In this document: piece after piece, positions 61,761-64,000 of the stretch
How the letters are laid out: each line of letters opens with the position of its first letter
How positions within the stretch are numbered: the stretch's first letter is position 1
Source: Massilibacteroides vaginae
GTDB lineage: Bacteria; Bacteroidota; Bacteroidia; Bacteroidales; Tannerellaceae
Length of the DNA stretch: 64,000 nt
Direction: 5' to 3'
NCBI RefSeq assembly: GCF_900178525.1
Contig: NZ_FXDJ01000008.1
Coordinates: 253,001 to 317,000 of the forward strand
Notes under the pieces: generated by a model
Told to the model about the DNA's origin: nothing
Seen by the model: the letters and a program-made list of their open reading frames with translations, nothing else
Databases searched by the model: none
Position numbers and translations under genes: made by a program

Positions 61761-62870
61761 TCATCCCCTCTTTTTTCTGTATCCAAGAATCGCGATCGCA
61801 TTGAAAAACACAGCAAATCCGCAAACAATAAGCAGGTGGTCTGCTATATCTGTTAAATAACTCCCTTTTAAGTAAATCATCCGCATAACTTCTACAAAAT
61901 AGCGGATGGGATTAAATAATGTAATTGTCTGAGCCCACTGAGGCATACTGCTAATAGGCGTAAACAATCCGCTTAGCAATGCGAATATCATCGCGCAAAA
62001 GAACATGGTAAACATGGCCTGTTGCTGTGTAGTTGATATGGCGGAAACAGCCAGTCCGAGCCCGGTAAGCGCAATCAGATAGATAGCCGCGAACAAATAA
62101 ATGGTAAGTATGTTGCCAACCGGTACAAACCCATAAATAACCCAGGCAGTCAACATGCCGAAAGCGAGAAGAATGAGTCCGATAATCCAGAATGGCACTA
62201 ATTTAGACAACAGGAAAATGCTTTTTGGAACGGGCGTTACATTAATCTGTTCGATCGTACCTTTTTCTTTTTCCGCGACAATGTTTAGCGCGGAAAGAAA
62301 TCCGCCTATTAACGTGAGTAGAAAAGCCATAATCCCCGGCACCATGTACGCCTTATAATCCAAATGGTGATTAAATAAATGAGTACTTTTTATCTGAACA
62401 GGCGCAGTTGCGGTAGACAATGTTTGTTCCAGATTATACTGTCTGATTATCGAAGCGAGATACGAAGAACCCAGTCCGGCTTTTGTTCCATTCACCGCGT
62501 TTGCGGTAATAGAAACCGTAACGCTTCCCTCCTGCCCTAAATCCTTTTCCATAGCCAAGGGATACTCAAAAATTATATCCGCATTGTTGTTTTCCATAAA
62601 CGGCAACGCGTTTTCATAACTACTCTCTAAAGCAGTAAGCCGGAAATAGCCTGAAGATATTATTTTGTCGGTCAACTGAGCAGTCACCACCGAGCGATCA
62701 TTATCTACAATTGCCAGGTTTACATTCTTCATTTCGAAGTTTGCGGCAAACGGAAGGATGATCAACTGAATAACAGGCATGAGCACTATCAAACGTGGCA
62801 TTAATGAATCACGACCGATCTGTTTAAATTCCTTTTCCAATAAAAGGCGTAGTATTCTTATGTTATTCAT
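61761..62870 (-). CDS. ABC-2 type transporter permease (second of pair)
   Basis: 369 residues. N-terminal helix (about 25-43), periplasmic domain with NLAIVDNDRSVVTAQLTDKI, and five C-terminal helices (about 175-365), including NIVAEKEKGTIEQINVTPV and the GLFTPISSMPQWAQTITLFNPIRYFVEVMR signature. This is the YhhJ/YbhR kind. It follows its paralogue by 3 bases. The partner ATPase and adaptor probably lie upstream, beyond the window. Substrate unknown. Confidence 0.92.
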   Translation of the reverse strand: MNNIRILRLLLEKEFKQIGRDSLMPRLIVLMPVIQLIILPFAANFEMKNVNLAIVDNDRSVVTAQLTDKIISSGYFRLTALESSYENALPFMENNNADIIFEYPLAMEKDLGQEGSVTVSITANAVNGTKAGLGSSYLASIIRQYNLEQTLSTATAPVQIKSTHLFNHHLDYKAYMVPGIMAFLLTLIGGFLSALNIVAEKEKGTIEQINVTPVPKSIFLLSKLVPFWIIGLILLAFGMLTAWVIYGFVPVGNILTIYLFAAIYLIALTGLGLAVSAISTTQQQAMFTMFFCAMIFALLSGLFTPISSMPQWAQTITLFNPIRYFVEVMRMIYLKGSYLTDIADHLLIVCGFAVFFNAIAILGYRKKRG

Positions 62871-62873
62871 AAT

Positions 62874-63968
62874 CTATTCCAACCGGATTTTAAAACGTTT
62901 TACACTCAACACAATAAGTCCTACAACCATAGCGAAAAGAATGGTTATCTCCGGCAGAATATCCAGCACACCCAATCCTTTTATCATCACATCGCGCAGA
63001 GCCACAATATACCAGCGTGCAGGTATTACATTGGAAATGAGTTGTAATATCCAAGGCATGTTTTCTATCGGAAACATCATGCCGCTGAGCAGTATAACGG
63101 GGAGCATTAATACCATGGCGCAAATCAACATTGCTCCCTTCTGCGTGCTAACCACTGTAGATACGAAGAGTCCCAGACAAAGTGCTACCAGCGCATAGAG
63201 TAATGACAGCATGATAACGAGCATAAGGCTTCCTCTTATCGGCACTTCCAACAGGAAGTAAGACAACAACAGTATCGTCAAAATATTAACTAAGCTGATC
63301 AGCAAATAAGGAGCTGCCTTGGCCAGAATAATATAGATGGGCTTAAGCGGAGAAACCAAAAGCACCTCCATACTTCCGTATTCTTTCTCGCGCACAATCC
63401 CGACCGAAGTCATGATGGAACAAATCAGGATCAAAATCATGCCCATCACTCCGGGCACAAAATTATAAGCATCCTTCATCTGTGGGTTATAAAGCAAACG
63501 GACCACGGGTGTAATGCCGCCGGTTGTTTGCAGGGCACCTTCGCTCAACTCCGTATTAATAATCGCTGTAGCATACTCGATTAATGAAGTTGCTTCGTTG
63601 GGCGAAGAGGCGTCTACTAAAAGCTGAACCTCCGACCCGTTTCCTACATTTTCCGCAAAGCCGGTAGGAAAAACCACCGCTATCTTTATTTTATCCTTTC
63701 TGAAAAGCCTGTCGATTTCCTCATAATCGGCAGCCTGTTTGTAAAAGTCAAAGTACTCATTCGATATTAATCGGTCTGTTATGCGTTGTGTAAGTAAATC
63801 ATGACCATGATCCAGCACAACAAGACCGGAGCTTTTGATCTCTGTGGAGATGGCATAGCCAAACAACACCACAAGTACCACAGGGATAACAATCATAATA
63901 ATAGTTGTTCTTAAATCCCTGAAAATATGATAGAATTCTTTTTTCAAAAAAGATAAAAACTGTTTCAT
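62874..63968 (-). CDS. ABC-2 type transporter permease (first of pair)
   Basis: 364 residues with the same layout as the next gene: helix 1 (about 22-42), a periplasmic domain with GLVVLDHGHDLLTQRITDRL and C-terminal helices with GIVREKEYGSMEVLLVSPLKP and MMFPIENMPWILQLISNVIPARWYI. Two such half-permeases normally form the channel of a YhiH/YbhF-type exporter. The start is 4 bases after an apparent upstream stop, which suggests an operon extending past the window end. Confidence 0.92.
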   Translation of the reverse strand: MKQFLSFLKKEFYHIFRDLRTTIIMIVIPVVLVVLFGYAISTEIKSSGLVVLDHGHDLLTQRITDRLISNEYFDFYKQAADYEEIDRLFRKDKIKIAVVFPTGFAENVGNGSEVQLLVDASSPNEATSLIEYATAIINTELSEGALQTTGGITPVVRLLYNPQMKDAYNFVPGVMGMILILICSIMTSVGIVREKEYGSMEVLLVSPLKPIYIILAKAAPYLLISLVNILTILLLSYFLLEVPIRGSLMLVIMLSLLYALVALCLGLFVSTVVSTQKGAMLICAMVLMLPVILLSGMMFPIENMPWILQLISNVIPARWYIVALRDVMIKGLGVLDILPEITILFAMVVGLIVLSVKRFKIRLE

Positions 63969-63972
63969 GTCT

Positions 63973-64000
63973 TTATTCCCCTCTTTGTGCCTTACGGGCT
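63973..64000 (-). CDS. 3' end of an upstream gene (probably same ABC operon)
   Basis: The minus strand reads eight codons to a TAA at 63973-63975, ending in a basic ARKAQRGE-like tail, 4 bases before the permease ATG. This spacing fits an operon, and an ATPase or adaptor would be expected there. Too little is in the window to identify it. Confidence 0.4.

Overview
The window looks like a low-GC chromosome segment of a Bacteroidetes bacterium, most likely order Bacteroidales. The evidence is a SusC/SusD pair under an ECF sigma/FecR switch, a hybrid two-component regulator ending in an AraC domain, MacB/FtsX-type efflux operons and a bactofilin. In addition, at least 17 genes have a Bacteroidetes -7 promoter box (TAnnTTTG) 25-60 bases before a plausible start. 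No rRNA, tRNA, intact insertion sequence or CRISPR array was seen.

Layout. 1-776: purine salvage (end of an NCS2 permease, then xpt). 844-3624: a deacetylase/serine-hydrolase fusion and a Tat-exported TIM-barrel isomerase, convergent over a shared terminator. 3749-9492 (minus): a five-gene export operon (coiled-coil membrane protein, TolC, HlyD, two ABC-2 permeases) with no ATPase, led by a perfect inverted repeat beside the promoter. 9707-11164: Na+/solute symporter. 11248-19551 (minus): ECF sigma, FecR, SusC, SusD and a metallophosphoesterase, an uptake unit without glycoside hydrolases. 19723-23015: arginine decarboxylase and a Ca2+/H+ antiporter. 23035-32269 (minus): TolC, MacA-like adaptor, two intact MacB-like permeases, ATPase and a third permease broken by an internal deletion. 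32408-35848: PAP2 phosphatase, DgkA, a DUF3298-like lipoprotein, RsmG and an MBL hydrolase. 35860-41343: GcvP, a glycosidase-like lipoprotein and a peptide-type MFS carrier. 41347-42277: remains of a GntR/ABC locus. 43009-50420: secreted thioredoxin, M16 peptidase and a hybrid sensor/regulator. 50421-51250: a gene-free stretch with a repeated octamer. 51251-53450: XRE regulator, pyrK, pyrD. 53573-61474: a beta-barrel protein, acyl-CoA ligase, mtaB, an LpxL-type acyltransferase, a GT2 glycosyltransferase, HAD, MarC, folB and bactofilin. 61761-64000 (minus): two more ABC-2 permeases.

The most unusual signal is not a gene. Four intergenic sites (18713-18814, 42380-42481, 54212-54271, 61572-61673) carry the same built element: a leader ACTATAT, then CCTTTAT units spaced exactly 21 bp apart, then a TGATnnnCA motif exactly 30 bp after the last unit. 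In three copies the leader-to-tail distance is exactly 93 bp. In the fourth it is 51 bp, which is two units shorter. I do not recognise this element, and its strict helical phasing suggests a protein-DNA array.

Limits: functions come from motif reading without database searches. Substrates of the transporters and of the SusCD unit are not determined.
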